64,000 bases of DNA from Spirosoma panaciterrae DSM 21099. GTDB taxonomy: Bacteria; Bacteroidota; Bacteroidia; Cytophagales; Spirosomataceae. Shown here piece after piece: positions 61,895-64,000 of this stretch. Under the pieces are notes generated by a model. It saw only the letters and a program-made list of their open reading frames with translations, did no database searches and was not told the origin of the DNA. The position numbers and the translations under genes are program-made. The stretch is taken from positions 186,001 to 250,000 of the forward strand of contig NZ_KB893244.1 of the NCBI RefSeq assembly GCF_000374025.1, read 5' to 3'. The number at the start of each line of letters is the position of its first letter. Position 1 is the stretch's first letter.

Positions 61895-61982
61895 TTTTGT
61901 CATCCCGAGGAACGAGGGATCTTCGGGTGACCCCATTAAAGAGCCAATTACCGAAGATCCCTCGTTCCTCGGGATGACAAAA
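61895..61982. repeat. REP-like palindrome, copy 2 (inverted)
   Basis: Perfect 32-bp arms (61895-61926 and 61951-61982) identical in core to copy 1, with a 24-nt loop. The loop reads as the reverse complement of the copy 1 loop with three differences, so this copy is inverted relative to copy 1. A decayed echo of the arm end (CGGAATGATAAAAAA, near 62001) follows. Confidence 0.95.
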
Positions 61983-62059
61983 GCGTCGAGATGGCAAAAA
62001 CGGAATGATAAAAAAGCGAAGAGAAAAAAGTGGCTTGAAATGCGTAAAAATGTAGCGCT

Positions 62060-62362
62060 ATGAATGGGTATGCTTTCTATGTCTATATCGTTACTAATTC
62101 TGAAAAAACGGTGCTGTACACGGGTATGACAAACGACCTGGTCAGGCGGCTAGAGGAGCATTATGAGTCGCGTGGGCAACCGGATAAATTTGCGGGCAAG
62201 TATTACTGCCACCGACTGATATATTGGGAGCATCACCAGTACGTTTACAACGCAATCAGTCGTGAAAAAGAGATCAAAGGTGGGCGACGAGAAAAGAAAG
62301 TAGCATTAATCAATTCGATAAATCCTGAATGGCGCTTTCTAAATGATGACATTCAATCATAA
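62060..62362 (+). CDS. Single-domain GIY-YIG endonuclease
   Basis: A 100-residue protein that is essentially just a GIY-YIG nuclease domain (UPF0213/COG2827 type). Visible signatures are the first tyrosine pair YVYIVTN (Y7/Y9), the second motif LYTGMTND (Y20-G22), the conserved arginine in DLVRRL (R29/R30), H34, and the metal-binding glutamate in AISREKEIKGG (E69/E71). The C-terminus is basic. Such proteins cleave or nick DNA, but for these standalone forms the role is unclear. The gene is bracketed by palindrome copies 2 and 3 (77 and 24 bp away) and interrupts a polysaccharide-utilisation locus. Confidence 0.92.
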   Translation: MNGYAFYVYIVTNSEKTVLYTGMTNDLVRRLEEHYESRGQPDKFAGKYYCHRLIYWEHHQYVYNAISREKEIKGGRREKKVALINSINPEWRFLNDDIQS

Positions 62363-62386
62363 CTAAGACTAGAAATCCGCTTTTCT

Positions 62387-62497
62387 GTCATCCCGTTTTT
62401 TTTGTCATCCCGAGGAACGAGGGATCTTCGGAATAGACACTCTGATAGCCTATTACCGAAGATCCCTCGTTCCTCGGGATGACAAAAACGGGATGAC
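62387..62497. repeat. REP-like palindrome, copy 3 with duplicated ends
   Basis: The core arms 62399-62431 and 62456-62488 (33 bp, perfect) enclose a 24-nt loop. Outside them the end module is repeated on both sides: GTCATCCCG (62387-62395) with CGGGATGAC (62489-62497), separated from the core by T/A runs of unequal length (8 and 5). The loop is similar to that of copy 1 in the same orientation. It ends 21 bp before the GH43 start codon. Confidence 0.92.
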
Positions 62498-62518
62498 AAA
62501 AAAACAGTCAAATACAGA

Positions 62519-64000
62519 ATGAAAAAAATACTTATTACGACAGCTTTAATCGCGGTTCTTGCTGGCCAAAGCCAAACAACGTCCGCCCAAACTACCCTGG
62601 TCAACCCAATTCTGACTGGGTTTTACCCTGACCCTAGTATTGTGAAGGTTGGGCCGGACTATTACCTGGTTAACTCGACGTTTTCCTATTTTCCAGGGCT
62701 TCCGATCATGCACAGCAAAGACCTGAAAAACTGGAAGCAAATCGGCAATGTGATCGATCGGCCCGAACAAATGGATTTCATGGGCGAACGCCTGACGCGT
62801 GGGCTATTCGCACCGGGCATTAGCTATAATAAAGGCACATTCTACGTTACCTGCACAGACATCGACCACGACGGTAATTTTGTCGTTACGGCCAAAAATC
62901 CCGCTGGCCCCTGGAGCAATCCCGTTAAAATTCCGCAGGTACGGGGTATCGATCCATCTATTTATTTTGATGAAAGTACCGACAAAGCCTACATCATCTA
63001 CAACAGCGATGCTCCCGACCGTAAGCCGCTGTATTCGGGTCATCGGACGATCCGTATGTATGAGTTCGATCCAGTGAATCTGAAAGTGGTGGGGGAAGAA
63101 AAACAATTGGTCAACGGCGGGGTGGATTTGTCGAAAAAACCGGTCTGGATTGAGGGGCCGCACATCCTGAAACGTAATGGCTGGTATTACCTCTACGCAG
63201 CCGAGGGCGGTACATCGGTCAATCACTCCGAAGTCGTCTTGCGGAGCAAAGATGTCTGGGGGCCATACGTGCCCTTTGAAGGCAATCCGATCCTGACGCA
63301 GCGCGAGTTGCCCGCCGACCGGAAAGACGCCATTACGTCGGCGGGTCATGCCCAATTTATAGAAGGCCCCGACGGGAAATGGTATTCAATTTTTCTGGCG
63401 GTACGTCCTTACGAAGGCGATTATTACAATACGGGTCGTGAAACGTTCATTGCGCCCTTGACCTGGGAAAACGACTGGCCCATGATTGAGCATGGCGAGA
63501 AAGCCATTTCGTACAGCTATCCTGTTAATTTTAAAGAAGTTAAACAGAAAGGAGCGTTGCCGCAATCAGGTAATTTCGCTTATACGATCAACTTCGACAA
63601 GGAGCTTGACCCTTCCTGGCTGTTCATGCGCACCATCGACAAAAGTTCGTACGCACTGTCGAAGAAAGAAGGGCTGACGCTCAAACTAAAGCCCGAAACG
63701 ATCATGGAGTTTGGGAATCCATCATTCATCGGCAAACGGCAGCAACATTTGTACAGCACCGCCGAAACCGAACTGACATTTACCCCAAAATCGGACAAGG
63801 AAAAAGCTGGTTTTGTGATCTTACAGGACGAAGGGCATTTCTATTTCCTGTGTCAATCGAAAGCGCAGGGTAAAGATGTGCTGCAACTCTACAAAGGAGT
63901 TCCGAGGTCAAAGGAGATGGAGTTGATGACCGAAGTGCCACTGGATGCTAAAGCAGCCAAAGTGGGTCTACGCATCGCATCACAGGGGGATAGTTATAGT
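62519..64000 (+). CDS. GH43-family glycosidase, cut by right edge
   Basis: The first 494 codons of an exported enzyme (signal ending in SAQ, ATG at 62519); the frame is still open at the window end. It has a five-bladed GH43 propeller with general base D38 (YPDPSI), the pKa-modulating D145 (GIDPSIYF) and acid E212 (WIEGPHI). A second beta-sandwich domain begins near residue 345 (SGNFAYTINFDKELDPSWLFMRT), as in GH43 subfamilies with a C-terminal concanavalin-like domain. Such enzymes are beta-xylosidases or alpha-L-arabinofuranosidases. The upstream palindrome copy 3 separates it from the GIY-YIG gene. Confidence 0.93.
   Translation, partial: MKKILITTALIAVLAGQSQTTSAQTTLVNPILTGFYPDPSIVKVGPDYYLVNSTFSYFPGLPIMHSKDLKNWKQIGNVIDRPEQMDFMGERLTRGLFAPGISYNKGTFYVTCTDIDHDGNFVVTAKNPAGPWSNPVKIPQVRGIDPSIYFDESTDKAYIIYNSDAPDRKPLYSGHRTIRMYEFDPVNLKVVGEEKQLVNGGVDLSKKPVWIEGPHILKRNGWYYLYAAEGGTSVNHSEVVLRSKDVWGPYVPFEGNPILTQRELPADRKDAITSAGHAQFIEGPDGKWYSIFLAVRPYEGDYYNTGRETFIAPLTWENDWPMIEHGEKAISYSYPVNFKEVKQKGALPQSGNFAYTINFDKELDPSWLFMRTIDKSSYALSKKEGLTLKLKPETIMEFGNPSFIGKRQQHLYSTAETELTFTPKSDKEKAGFVILQDEGHFYFLCQSKAQGKDVLQLYKGVPRSKEMELMTEVPLDAKAAKVGLRIASQGDSYS

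Noticed and set aside
61707..61997. Small minus-strand ORF reading through palindrome copy 2 (and a similar one at 62353-62604 through copy 3)
   Set aside because: The shared string CHPEERGIFGN comes from translating the palindrome itself; there is no other evidence of a gene.

Overview
The window is from a member of the Bacteroidota, most likely a Spirosoma-like Cytophagales. SusC/SusD pairs, an ECF sigma/FecR/STN-SusC relay, a PafA-type alkaline phosphatase, GH10, GH95, GH20, GH43 and GH2 enzymes, a XylR/AraC regulator and a TPR-fused histidine kinase all point that way. Promoter-like boxes follow the Bacteroidota pattern (TTTG, about 20 bases, TAnnTTTG). No rRNA, tRNA, CRISPR array, phage or IS transposase was seen. 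Gene identities are from family motifs read by eye; no search was run.

Layout. 0-5.1 kb: three tandem paralogues (the first cut by the window edge) with a propeller-like N-terminus and a helical C-terminus. 5.2-9.5 kb: HpcH/HpaI aldolase, glycerophosphodiesterase, purple acid phosphatase and a DUF5009/HGSNAT-like acyltransferase on the plus strand. 9.6-21.9 kb: an amino-sugar-flavoured block with a GH20/GH67-like protein, a second DUF5009 protein, a GH20 hexosaminidase, a ROK kinase, PafA, a FucP-type importer, a XylR-type regulator and a GH43-like propeller enzyme. 22.1-28.0 kb (minus): a second GH20/GH67-like protein, a DegT aminotransferase, an esterase, an alcohol dehydrogenase and a small ORF. 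28.0-30.7 kb: an orphan TPR kinase, a zinc-ribbon miniprotein and a cupin gene remnant.

30.8-49.1 kb, almost all minus: a GH2, MFS, LamG-SMP30 and RraA operon, then (across a plus-strand PIN toxin/antitoxin pair) SDR, enolase-superfamily dehydratase, two GH10, GH5, SusD and SusC, with an IclR regulator at 49.3-50.1 kb. This looks like a xylan or other beta-glycan utilisation locus whose products may feed an oxidative sugar-acid route (dehydrogenase, lactonase, dehydratase, aldolase). 50.7-64 kb (plus): a GH10 xylanase, ECF sigma factor, FecR, STN-SusC, SusD, GH95 fucosidase, GIY-YIG nuclease and a GH43 cut by the right edge, a second locus probably controlled by surface signalling.

Two families of long inverted repeats lie between genes. 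One is built of tandem 8-bp units (variants of AGYGAAAG or ATTGAGTG) and forms long hairpins whose arms reach into coding sequence, supplying stop codons and in one case much of a signal peptide. The other is a near-perfect 32-35 bp palindrome with a constant 24-nt loop, present three times around 59-62.5 kb; two copies bracket the small GIY-YIG nuclease gene, like a REP/RAYT arrangement with a different nuclease. These repeats are the most unusual content of the window.
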